Positions 25,073 through 33,319 of a stretch of DNA of 64,000 bases are shown one piece after another (the stretch's first letter is position 1; each line of letters opens with the position of its first letter). Under the pieces are notes generated by a model, which was given only the letters and a program-made list of their open reading frames with translations, ran no database searches and was not told the DNA's origin. The stretch is from Cytophagaceae bacterium (GTDB lineage: Bacteria; Bacteroidota; Bacteroidia; Cytophagales; Spirosomataceae), in contig JAIXWL010000003.1 of NCBI GenBank assembly GCA_027491315.1, forward strand, positions 124,001-188,000, given 5' to 3'. A program made the position numbers and the translations under genes.

Positions 25073-26968
25073 ATGAAAAAAGCGCTTTTAGGTTTACTTA
25101 GCTATTGTTTATTAGCTCCAGTTTTGGGCCAAAATACCCCCTATTCTATCCAAATGGCTCAATCTTTGATGCATACGCATCCAGATTCCATTCAAGTTAA
25201 AATTGGGAAGCCTGCTACTTGGGATTATGAACAAGGCTTATTCTTAAAAGCCCTTGAACATGTTCATCAAAGAACCGGAGACGCTACTTATTTTCAATAC
25301 ATTCAGAAAAACATCAACAGTTTCATTTCTGAAAAAGGGGATATTCGAACCTATAAGTTTTCAGAATTTAACTCGGACAATATCACCACAGGTCGCCTTT
25401 TGCTTTCTCTTTATCAAGAAATAGGCGATGACAAATACAGATTAGCTGCCGAACAATTACGCTTACAAATCAAAAAACAACCTAGAACAAAAGAAGGTGG
25501 ATTTTGGCATAAAGACCGATATCCCGATCAAATGTGGTTAGACGGTTTATACATGTTAGAACCCTTTTATGCTGAATACAGTCAGGTATTTCATGAAAAT
25601 AATTGGGATGACATTGCGCTACAGTTTCAATTGATGTATAAAAATGCCCGAGATCCTAAAACGGGATTGTTGTACCATGCTTATGATCATGAACGCAAAC
25701 AAGCTTGGGCTAGTAAACAAACTGGACTTTCACCTAATTTTTGGGGAAGAGCTATGGGTTGGTATGCTATGGCTTTAGTGGATGTTTTGGACTATTTTCC
25801 TCAGCAGCATCCCAAAAGAAGTATGTTGATTAAGCAATTAAATGAATTAAGCACTGCTTTAGTTAAAGTACAAGATACATCCACTAGACTTTGGTACCAA
25901 TTACCCACTTTAGGTACTCAAAAAGGGAATTACTTAGAGGCTTCATGTGCCAATATGTATGTATATGCTTTTGCGAAAGGGGTTCGTAAGGGCTATCTGC
26001 CTGCCAATTTCTTGACAGCGGCACAAAAAGCCTATGTATCCATTTTAGATAAATTCATCACCAAAGACGCACAAGGCTATATTCATTTAGAAAAAACGGT
26101 AAGCGTAGGTGGATTAGGTGGAACACCTTATCGAGATGGAAGTTTCGCCTATTATATGTCAGAACCTCTCAAAACAGATGATTTAAAAGGTGCTGGTCCC
26201 TTTATCTTGGCTTCTTTAGAAATGGAAATAGCTAAGGAATTGGGTATAGGAAAAGGTAAAAAAGTGGTATTGGATTATTATTTTAACCATGAGTTCCGTA
26301 AAAATAAGCAAGGAAACATGGAGCGATTCCATTATACTTGGGAAGATAGAAAGGATTCTGGATTTCAGTTATTAGGAGTACAAATTGAGCAGTTAGGAGC
26401 TACATTGGACAGCTTAGCTCAAGCCCCTACAAGCAAAAATTTGGCAGGAGCTTCCGTGTACATTATAGTAGATCCAGATAGTCAAAAAGAAACCACCAAA
26501 CCTAATTACATGCGTGTGCAGGATGCGGATGAAATCGAAAAATGGGTAAAGGCTGGTGGAACTTTAATTTTATTGGCCAATGATACAACCAATTGCGAAA
26601 TACCCAAATTTAATACTTTGGCAAAAAGGTTTGGAATGGAATTCATGGGGCCTAATTTAAATATGGTTCAAGGAAAGAATTGGCATCAAGGAACATTGAA
26701 CATTTCATCCAATAATCCCATTTTCAAAGGATTGAAAAAAATCTATATCAAAGAAATTTCAACCATTAAACTTTCAGGAACGGCTAAATCCTTAGAGGAT
26801 TTAAATGGCCATTGTGTGATGGCCATGGCCCAGGTGGGTAAAGGGCGAGTGTTCGCTTTGGGAGATCCATGGATTTACAATGAATACACCAATAACCGCC
26901 GAATTCCTTTGGAATATGAAAACTTCCCAGCTGCCAAGAAATTGATAGAATGGGCGTTAAAACCTTAA
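25073..26968 (+). CDS. GH105 unsaturated uronyl hydrolase with C-terminal DUF4350-like domain
   Basis: 631 residues with a signal peptide ending in APVLGQ. Residues about 25-390 form a GH88/GH105 (alpha/alpha)6 barrel (QMWLDGLYMLEPFYAEYS, NFWGRAMGWYAMALVDVLDYFP, ASCANMYVYAFAKGVRKGYL, GTPYRDGSFAYYMSEP). Residues about 405-631 resemble DUF4350/GATase-like domains (VYIIVDPDSQ, VKAGGTLILLANDTTN, GKGRVFALGDPWIYNEY). It strips unsaturated uronic acid from rhamnogalacturonan or similar oligosaccharides in the periplasm. kduI precedes it by two bases. Its stop overlaps the stop of the convergent nuclease gene through a shared TTAA. Confidence 0.9.
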   Translation: MKKALLGLLSYCLLAPVLGQNTPYSIQMAQSLMHTHPDSIQVKIGKPATWDYEQGLFLKALEHVHQRTGDATYFQYIQKNINSFISEKGDIRTYKFSEFNSDNITTGRLLLSLYQEIGDDKYRLAAEQLRLQIKKQPRTKEGGFWHKDRYPDQMWLDGLYMLEPFYAEYSQVFHENNWDDIALQFQLMYKNARDPKTGLLYHAYDHERKQAWASKQTGLSPNFWGRAMGWYAMALVDVLDYFPQQHPKRSMLIKQLNELSTALVKVQDTSTRLWYQLPTLGTQKGNYLEASCANMYVYAFAKGVRKGYLPANFLTAAQKAYVSILDKFITKDAQGYIHLEKTVSVGGLGGTPYRDGSFAYYMSEPLKTDDLKGAGPFILASLEMEIAKELGIGKGKKVVLDYYFNHEFRKNKQGNMERFHYTWEDRKDSGFQLLGVQIEQLGATLDSLAQAPTSKNLAGASVYIIVDPDSQKETTKPNYMRVQDADEIEKWVKAGGTLILLANDTTNCEIPKFNTLAKRFGMEFMGPNLNMVQGKNWHQGTLNISSNNPIFKGLKKIYIKEISTIKLSGTAKSLEDLNGHCVMAMAQVGKGRVFALGDPWIYNEYTNNRRIPLEYENFPAAKKLIEWALKP

Positions 26969-27618
26969 GGAAAGCGTAAACCCGTCATTTTTTCTAAGGT
27001 ATTTTTCGTCACAGCAAATGTTTGCCAGTTAGGATGCAAATCATGCTGGTTTGGGAAAAGTAAATACCAAGATTTTTCGGGACCAATCACCACCTTCCAA
27101 CAATATTTTGGAATGATCACGTCATTTCCAATTTTATCCAAAACCCCAAAACCGCCGGCATAAATCGTTAATTTTTGTCCCCTTTTGGCCAATTTTCTAC
27201 AATAAGATTCTAGGCGTTCCCAAGGTCCTCGATTCAGTTCAGGAGTCTGTGGAATCATGTTGGACATGTAGAAAGTTTCCGCATTTAGAAAGGAACTGGA
27301 AGATCGATCTTCTGAATTACACAGATGCCCCCGATCATATCCGCTGTATTTATAATCATTAGCATCATTTTTTTTAAAACTTCTTGGTAAATCATCATCT
27401 TCTCTAAACCGATTCGAACGAGGTGTATCTCCTAAATCGGAAGCCGATAGCGTCCAAGCCACCCAATTAGCTTTTCCTTGAACTCCATCATAGGACATTA
27501 CATATCCCCTTTTTATTTCTAAGTAATTAGAAGTAGAGGCCGTAGAAGCCCCTGATATATTAAAAATACCTCCAGGTAATAAGGCCACCTGGAGGTATAA
27601 TAGAATGCCTAACAGCAT
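26965..27618 (-). CDS. Secreted DNA/RNA non-specific endonuclease (NUC family)
   Basis: 217 residues with an N-terminal signal segment (MLLGILLYLQVALLPGG). It belongs to the beta-beta-alpha metal nucleases: the DRGH motif is at YSGYDRGHLCNSED (His98 general base) and the metal-binding asparagine lies in MIPQTPELNRGPWERLE. The downstream region LTIYAGGFG...IPKYCWKVVI is also typical. It probably degrades extracellular nucleic acids for nutrients. It follows the esterase gene by ten bases and the GH20 gene further upstream, all on the minus strand, so the three may form one operon. Confidence 0.92.
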   Translation of the reverse strand: MLLGILLYLQVALLPGGIFNISGASTASTSNYLEIKRGYVMSYDGVQGKANWVAWTLSASDLGDTPRSNRFREDDDLPRSFKKNDANDYKYSGYDRGHLCNSEDRSSSSFLNAETFYMSNMIPQTPELNRGPWERLESYCRKLAKRGQKLTIYAGGFGVLDKIGNDVIIPKYCWKVVIGPEKSWYLLFPNQHDLHPNWQTFAVTKNTLEKMTGLRFP

Positions 27619-27628
27619 AGGTTATCGT

Positions 27629-28408
27629 TTATTTTTTGTGTGAAAACATCCAAGAGAATAATTCAGGTTCTTTAAATGCATTATCCCATGAGTTGTGGTT
27701 GACACCTGGGTATTCGGTATATTTTGGATTGGCCCCCACTTCCTTTAAAGCAGCTACAGCCTCTCTAGAATGTTTTACAGGCACCACGGCATCTGCATCA
27801 CCATGAAATATCCAAAGCGGTAGTTTTTTAGCATACTTTTTAACAAAATGCAAGTCGGCACCACCGCAAATAGGTGCAGCTGCTGCAAACATTTTAGGGT
27901 TTCTGGAAATGGCTTCAAAAGTCCCCATTCCACCCATAGAAAGTCCCATGATATATAAACGCTTTTTATCAGCAGCTTTTTCCTTCACTAAATCTTTGAC
28001 TATACTAAGCGCCGCTGCTAAAGGCCAATTAGGCTCTTTGGGATATTCAAAAACAAAAGTTGTTGGCTTTGTATTTCGATCAATTTTCACCGTGGACCAA
28101 TAGGAATTGGCAGGGCATTGAGGAAAAATAACTATGGCAGGAAATTTAGATTGATTACTAGGATCCAAAAACAACTTGGAACCATGGGTCAACTGTTTTT
28201 CATTGTCGTTTCCTCGCTCACCCGCCCCATGCAAAAATAGAATTACGGGGTATTTCTTTCCCTTGACATAATTTTCAGGATAAAGAATTTGGTAAGGTAG
28301 GTTTTGATCGGGACCAAAAGCTAATTCCCTTTTTTCGAATTTAGCTTGAGAAAATGCAGAGAGGCTTACACATAAAGCTAGCCATAAAAAAAGAAGTTTT
28401 TTCATCAT
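27629..28408 (-). CDS. Secreted carboxylesterase-like alpha/beta hydrolase
   Basis: 259 residues with a signal peptide ending in LSAFSQ. It has the alpha/beta fold of the prolyl-oligopeptidase/phospholipase-carboxylesterase group: LFLHGAGERGNDNEKQLTHG (oxyanion loop), GLSMGGMGT (Ser157), IFHGDADAVVPVKHS (Asp) and PGVNHNSWDNAF (His). Many such Bacteroidota proteins, often next to glycoside hydrolases, are polysaccharide esterases (CE1-like). Context with GH20 and GH105 supports a role in removing ester groups from sugars, but the substrate is unknown. Confidence 0.85.
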   Translation of the reverse strand: MMKKLLFLWLALCVSLSAFSQAKFEKRELAFGPDQNLPYQILYPENYVKGKKYPVILFLHGAGERGNDNEKQLTHGSKLFLDPSNQSKFPAIVIFPQCPANSYWSTVKIDRNTKPTTFVFEYPKEPNWPLAAALSIVKDLVKEKAADKKRLYIMGLSMGGMGTFEAISRNPKMFAAAAPICGGADLHFVKKYAKKLPLWIFHGDADAVVPVKHSREAVAALKEVGANPKYTEYPGVNHNSWDNAFKEPELFSWMFSHKK

Positions 28409-28409
28409 T

Positions 28410-30332
28410 TTATTTCTTTAAACGTTTTTTCAAATCTTCAATAGAAACCGTCATCATTCGACCCACCTTTTCTTTACCCCTGTAGGAAATCATGCGCATC
28501 ACTAAGGCATCTTTAGGGACTATAATTTTACCAGAAGCAGCAGGATAGAAATTATCAGGATAAGAAAAATCAAAACTGTAATGAATAGATAGCGGGTTAA
28601 CTTCCGTGCTTAATTCAACCCATAATTGACCTTGCTCATTTTTACCTACCTGAATGATAGCATCATACATACTCGGCGCATATTTGCGTTCAGCCTGATC
28701 AAAACGACCAAAGTGATGCTCCACACGGCTTACGAAATTATCCCAATTTCTGTTTTCTTGAGGAGACCATAAAGCCTCTGAAACAGCCCAAGCACGCGGG
28801 AATAACATGTATTGCAAATGACGGTAGGTAAACAATTGTTCTGACCATAAGTTGGCCTGCCCACCTTTCACTAATTTGGCATCCACTCCATCAGGAACAG
28901 GATTGAATGCATAAGAATCTTTTAGTCGAACCGTTTCATATACTGGAGGCTCTATGGCAGCGTCACCCTGCATTAAATCCACGTACACGTGATTATTAGG
29001 AGTCATTACCACTTCATGACCATCTTTAGCTGCCTGTACTCCTCCAGCAATACCCCTCCAAGACATCACAGCTGTATTTTTAGGTAAACCACCACCTTCT
29101 AAAATCTCATCCCATCCCATCATTTTCTTACCTTTGGAAGTAATGATTTTTTCTAATCGACGGGTAAAAAAGGCTTGTACTTCTTGTGGGGTTTTCAAAT
29201 TTTCTTTCTGCATCATGGCTAAAATCTGAGGATTTTTTTCCCAATAATTTTTAGGGCACTCATCTCCTCCCATATGAATGTATTCGAATGGAAACATTTC
29301 AGCCACTTCCGTAAATACTTTGTCCAGAAAGATGTATACTTTTTCATTGGCTGGACAAAGCGTATTGTCTTGCAGAGCTACTGCATGACCATGAGACCAA
29401 TCAATAAAAGGTTCGCCTGAGATCACTTGATAATTTAAAGCCTCAGGTGTACAAGATAATTCAGGATAAGAAGCAACAGCTGCCATGGAATGACCAGGAA
29501 CATCAATTTCAGGCATGACATTCACAAAGCGTCCTTTGGCATAAGCTACGATTTCTTGGATATCCTCTTTGGTAAAAAATCCACCTTGAGTTCTAGGCTC
29601 ATTAGGTTCAGGCTTAGAAAATTCTGTAAAACGGCCTACTTTAGGTACATTCCATGCCCCTTTTTTGGTCAAATTAGGGAATGATTTAATTTCCACTCTC
29701 CAACCTTCATCATCAGTTAAGTGAAAATGCAAGATATTGTATTTATAAGCTACCATTTCATCGATGAACTGCTTCACTTGATTTTTATTAAAGAAATGTC
29801 GAGCTACATCCAGCATCAAACCTCTCCAAGCAAAACGAGGATAATCTGTTATCTGAGCAAAAGGAATTTTCCAAGCAGCTTTTATAACCGTCTGATTGGA
29901 TTCTATTTCTTTGGGCATCAGCTGAATTAAGCTTTGAATGCCATAAAATATACCAGCTGGCTTATTAGCTGTAATGACAACTCCTTTCGCATTAACCACT
30001 AAAGTATATCCTTCATTTCCCAAATTAGCGATAGGCTGTTTAGATAATACCAAACGAATTTGTGCCAAATCAGCTTGAGAACTAGCATCCCAAAGCATTT
30101 GAACCTTGCGCATGGCCGTTCTTTCCAAACGCTCCGTTAAATTTTTAACAGCGGCTTGTAAGGCCTCCGATTTAGGAGCAGCTATAATGACGCGAGTCGG
30201 TAAATGATAAAAGCCTTGTGGATAATCTGCTTTGACAGGTATGGGAATTAAGTGAGCTTGCTGGGCCGAAAGTGTCATGCTTATGCCTTGTAGAACAAAA
30301 ACTACAAACGCAACGAATTTTAATTTGAACAT
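28410..30332 (-). CDS. Beta-N-acetylhexosaminidase (GH20), secreted
   Basis: 640 residues with a signal peptide ending in TLSAQ. A GH20b N-terminal domain (about 28-150) is followed by the catalytic barrel. Markers are DVARHFFNKNQVKQFIDEMVAYKYN, LHFHLTDDEGWRVEIKSFP and the catalytic pair D357-E358 in HMGGDECPKNYW, plus WDEILEGG and NLWSEQ later. It cleaves terminal N-acetylglucosamine or N-acetylgalactosamine from glycans or chitin oligomers by a substrate-assisted mechanism. The downstream esterase starts one base after its stop. Confidence 0.95.
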   Translation of the reverse strand: MFKLKFVAFVVFVLQGISMTLSAQQAHLIPIPVKADYPQGFYHLPTRVIIAAPKSEALQAAVKNLTERLERTAMRKVQMLWDASSQADLAQIRLVLSKQPIANLGNEGYTLVVNAKGVVITANKPAGIFYGIQSLIQLMPKEIESNQTVIKAAWKIPFAQITDYPRFAWRGLMLDVARHFFNKNQVKQFIDEMVAYKYNILHFHLTDDEGWRVEIKSFPNLTKKGAWNVPKVGRFTEFSKPEPNEPRTQGGFFTKEDIQEIVAYAKGRFVNVMPEIDVPGHSMAAVASYPELSCTPEALNYQVISGEPFIDWSHGHAVALQDNTLCPANEKVYIFLDKVFTEVAEMFPFEYIHMGGDECPKNYWEKNPQILAMMQKENLKTPQEVQAFFTRRLEKIITSKGKKMMGWDEILEGGGLPKNTAVMSWRGIAGGVQAAKDGHEVVMTPNNHVYVDLMQGDAAIEPPVYETVRLKDSYAFNPVPDGVDAKLVKGGQANLWSEQLFTYRHLQYMLFPRAWAVSEALWSPQENRNWDNFVSRVEHHFGRFDQAERKYAPSMYDAIIQVGKNEQGQLWVELSTEVNPLSIHYSFDFSYPDNFYPAASGKIIVPKDALVMRMISYRGKEKVGRMMTVSIEDLKKRLKK

Positions 30333-30455
30333 AATTTTGAAATAGATTTTAGGTAGAAAATGTAATTTTTTTGTTTTATAGGTTAAAAAATAAAGTCATT
30401 TTGGAAATTTTAATATAATTTCACAAAATTAAGGTTAAAAAACAGAAACAAAACC

Positions 30456-31697
30456 ATGAATAACACCATTTCCCTTGCGGCTCAGCAAGTCGAACTTACA
30501 CATGCTATTGATACTGTCTGGGTGGCCCTTTGTGGAGCGCTCATTTTTCAAATGGAAGGAGGCTTTGCTCTATTGGAAGCTGGCTTTGTCCGTTCAAAAA
30601 ACGCAGTTAGTATCATTGCCAAAGTCATGATTGACATCATGTTTGGCGGAATAGCCTTTTATGTAGTAGGGTTTGGTATTGCCTACGGAACAGGTTTATT
30701 CGATTTCGGAATCAATTTAGGAGATTTAGGATTAGGTCTCACCATTTCCAATAAATTATTTTGGTTTATTCAGATGGGATTTGCCATTGCGGCTATTTCC
30801 ATTGTTTCAGGAGGTGTAGCCGAAAGAATGAAAATGTGGGCTTATGCCATTTATGTGACTATTTTTTGTGCGTTTTTATATCCTGTTGTTGCCCATTGGG
30901 TTTGGAACCCACATGGATGGTTTGCCTTAAAGGGATTTAATGATTTTGCCGGTTCGGCCGCCGTTCATGCCGTGGGAGGTTTCGCCGCTTTGGCTGGTGC
31001 TATTGTTTTAGGACCAAGAATAGGAAAATACAATGAGGATGGAAGTATCAATGCCATTCCAGGTCATAATTTAACGCTTTCAGCAGTAGGTGCCTTTTTA
31101 CTTTGGTTTGGCTGGTTTGGATTTAATCCAGGCTCCACCCTAGCTGCAGTAGGAAAATGGGATTTAATTGGTTCCGTAGCCACCAATACCTTTTTAGCAT
31201 CGGCCATGGGAGGTATTTCTACCATGCTGTATACCTTTCTACGCTATAAAAAAGTAGATATTACCATGGTCATCAATGGCGTATTAGCTGGTCTAGTTGC
31301 TGTTACGGCAGGATGCAATGTCGTGAGTCCTGAAAGCGCTTTAGTCATTGGATTTGTCGCAGGAATCTTAGTAGATGTGGCAGTCGTTCTTATAGATAAA
31401 ATGCAAATTGATGATCCTGTGGGAGCCATTGCGGTACATGGAATCAATGGATTTTTTGGTACCGTAGCGGTTGGCCTATTTTCTGAGAAGAATGGTTTAT
31501 TTACGACGGGTCAAAGTGAGCAATTGATGATTCAATTGATGGGTGTAGGAATCATCAGCATCTTTTCTTTTAGCGCTACATTCGCGATATTTAAGTTATT
31601 AAAGAGTACCATTGGTATCCGATTAAGTTATAAAGCGGAATCGGCAGGTATTGACGCCGTTGAATTTGGAGTTGAATCCTATACCACATTTGAATAA
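30456..31697 (+). CDS. amt: Ammonium transporter (Amt family)
   Basis: 413-residue channel-type ammonium transporter with about 11 membrane helices. The first is GALIFQMEGGFALLEAGFVRSKN, and the pore signature DFAGSAAVHAVGGFAALAGA contains the conserved His of the twin-His motif. The second His lies in GAIAVHGINGFFGTVAVG. It is followed after 18 bases by a PII gene, the classic amt-glnK pair in which PII blocks the channel when nitrogen is sufficient. Confidence 0.96.
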   Translation: MNNTISLAAQQVELTHAIDTVWVALCGALIFQMEGGFALLEAGFVRSKNAVSIIAKVMIDIMFGGIAFYVVGFGIAYGTGLFDFGINLGDLGLGLTISNKLFWFIQMGFAIAAISIVSGGVAERMKMWAYAIYVTIFCAFLYPVVAHWVWNPHGWFALKGFNDFAGSAAVHAVGGFAALAGAIVLGPRIGKYNEDGSINAIPGHNLTLSAVGAFLLWFGWFGFNPGSTLAAVGKWDLIGSVATNTFLASAMGGISTMLYTFLRYKKVDITMVINGVLAGLVAVTAGCNVVSPESALVIGFVAGILVDVAVVLIDKMQIDDPVGAIAVHGINGFFGTVAVGLFSEKNGLFTTGQSEQLMIQLMGVGIISIFSFSATFAIFKLLKSTIGIRLSYKAESAGIDAVEFGVESYTTFE

Positions 31698-31715
31698 GCT
31701 GAAAGGGAAAAACAC

Positions 31716-32057
31716 ATGAAAAAAGTAGAAGCCATAGTTAAGCCATCCAAATTAAAAGCCATACAAAAAGGGCTTATTGATGCCAACATCCCTTGTATGA
31801 CAGTTGTACCCGTACGTGGAGCAGGATTACAACAAGGCTATTCTGAAATTTACCGGGGTACGGAAAAATCGCTCATCTTATTACCCAAAGTGATGATCAT
31901 TTGCGTGGTAAGTGATGAAAACCTAGAAAAATGCATTGATGTCATTCTGGATAATGCTTCTGAAGGAAATACAGGTGATGGTAAAATATTCATCTATGAT
32001 GTCCAAGACGCCATTCGTATTCGTACGAGAACAAGAGGTGTGGAAGCGATAAGGTAA
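31716..32057 (+). CDS. glnK: PII nitrogen regulatory protein, lacking the uridylylation tyrosine
   Basis: 113 residues; PII trimer protein that senses ATP/ADP and 2-oxoglutarate and gates AmtB. The opening MKKVEAIVKPSKLKAIQKGL and the T-loop GYSEIYRGTEKSLILLPKV are clear. Y46 is kept, but position 51, uridylylated in enteric GlnB/GlnK, is lysine. The C-terminal GDGKIFIYDVQDAIRIRTRTRG matches. It therefore probably works without uridylylation, by ligand binding alone. It is linked to amt as expected. Confidence 0.95.
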   Translation: MKKVEAIVKPSKLKAIQKGLIDANIPCMTVVPVRGAGLQQGYSEIYRGTEKSLILLPKVMIICVVSDENLEKCIDVILDNASEGNTGDGKIFIYDVQDAIRIRTRTRGVEAIR

Positions 32058-32069
32058 TTGTAAATGGCA

Positions 32070-32111
32070 AATGGTGAATGGTTTACTATTTATAATTTAC
32101 CATTTACCATT
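32070..32111. repeat. Inverted repeat of AATGGT/ACCATT units between glnK and the crtA-like gene
   Basis: Arms 32070-32082 (AATGGTGAATGGT) and 32099-32111 (ACCATTTACCATT) pair with one mismatch and are followed on the plus strand by A and seven T, so it can act as a terminator for amt-glnK. It overlaps the last six codons of the convergent gene (MVNGKL plus stop), so that protein's tail is encoded by the repeat. Confidence 0.75.
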
Positions 32112-32770
32112 ATTTTTTTCACTTTCATTCTCACAAACATCTCTTCTGTATACCATTGATATTGCCGTGTTTTTTTGATCATTGGAGCATGAGATCTAGA
32201 ACGGTAAGCAAAGGCATCTAAGGCCTGCACATTTTCCCAGAGGCTGAAAGTTGCCTGTTCCAATAAGGGAATCTCTCCTACTCCCTTGGCAAATAGTAAA
32301 CCCGCTTGATTTTCTATGCCACGACTTGAAGAAGGAACATTCAGCCAAAATCGCAATGCTTGAGAACGTCGAATGCTAGCCCGAGTGATAACGGCTACTG
32401 GGCCATCCCAAGGCTCATTGGATTCATCAAATACAAAGGGTTGTAAATGATTCCAAGTCCCATGTCCTTTCCAAGGAGTGGCATCCCAGCCAGAAATCGA
32501 TTGACATAAACCTGAAAATTCAAGCCATCGTTTATCATGCTTGAAAAAATGTTGCGCGGCTTCTTCATTCTCCCAAAGCCCTAAAAAAGCATAAGTGCCC
32601 CAATCAGGCCAAATAGAAAAGCCTTTTCCAGCTCCCGTGCCTAATTGTTTGACAAATTGCAAACCATCAGCTTTCCAAGATTGATTCCTCAATTTCCCCA
32701 TCCAGGAAAATGCTTTGAGCTTTTGACCAAAACCTGCAACATGAAGAAATCGAATGGTGATGAATGGCAT
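32090..32770 (-). CDS. crtA: Spheroidene monooxygenase (CrtA)-like protein
   Basis: 226 residues resembling the haem-dependent carotenoid C-2 oxygenases. Conserved blocks are IWPDWGTYAFLGLWENEEAA, GHGTWNHLQPF, GPVAVITRASIRRSQALRFW, GLLFAKGVGEIPLLEQATFSLWE and FAYRSRSHAPMIKKTRQYQWYTEEMFVRM. In phototrophs CrtA makes spheroidenone; in Bacteroidota the homologues probably oxidise acyclic carotenoids or xanthophylls. No other carotenoid gene is nearby. The last residues (MVNGKL) come from an intergenic repeat and may not be ancestral. Confidence 0.8.
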   Translation of the reverse strand: MPFITIRFLHVAGFGQKLKAFSWMGKLRNQSWKADGLQFVKQLGTGAGKGFSIWPDWGTYAFLGLWENEEAAQHFFKHDKRWLEFSGLCQSISGWDATPWKGHGTWNHLQPFVFDESNEPWDGPVAVITRASIRRSQALRFWLNVPSSSRGIENQAGLLFAKGVGEIPLLEQATFSLWENVQALDAFAYRSRSHAPMIKKTRQYQWYTEEMFVRMKVKKIMVNGKL

Positions 32771-32810
32771 GGATATATTATCTAAGAATCGATAAAGTGT
32801 TGTTCAATGG

Positions 32811-33245
32811 CTATTTAGCTGTAAACGTAATCATCCAATTGATTCCAAATTGATCGGTTAAGGTACCATAATAGGCTCCCCAATACATATCTTGAATGGG
32901 CATGGTAATGACTGCTTCCACGGATAAGCCGTTAAAAATCCGTTGGGCTTCTTCTTTACTATCTGGTTCCACGCAAATGTGCATATTATTACCTGTAGTC
33001 ACGGTAAAACCGAGCTCCGCAGGTGCGTCACTGGCCATTAAAATATGATTCCCCAGCAGGGGCAATTCGATGTGCAAAACTAAATTTTTAACCGATTCAG
33101 GCATTGGAGGCATACTTGGATCTACAGGCATTTCACTGAATCGTTGAATTCCATTAACAAATTCCGTTTTGAAAATCGATTGATAAAAAAGAAATGCCTC
33201 TTCTGCATTTCCAGGAAAATTGACGTAGGTACTGATTTTTGACAT
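32811..33245 (-). CDS. VOC superfamily protein (PhnB-like)
   Basis: 144 residues with two beta-alpha-beta-beta-beta units of the vicinal oxygen chelate fold. ISTYVNFPGNAEEAFLFYQSIFKTEF, GNHILMASDAP, CVEPDSKEEAQRIFNGL and the closing YWGAYYGTLTDQFGINWMI are all typical of PhnB/glyoxalase-like proteins of unknown role. It is cytoplasmic. No partner gene suggests a substrate. Confidence 0.9.
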   Translation of the reverse strand: MSKISTYVNFPGNAEEAFLFYQSIFKTEFVNGIQRFSEMPVDPSMPPMPESVKNLVLHIELPLLGNHILMASDAPAELGFTVTTGNNMHICVEPDSKEEAQRIFNGLSVEAVITMPIQDMYWGAYYGTLTDQFGINWMITFTAK

Positions 33246-33319
33246 GAAAATGAGGTTTAATTACCTATTCAAAATATTCAATTTGAAAGATGGCTAGTTT
33301 CTTATCAATAAAGTAATAT

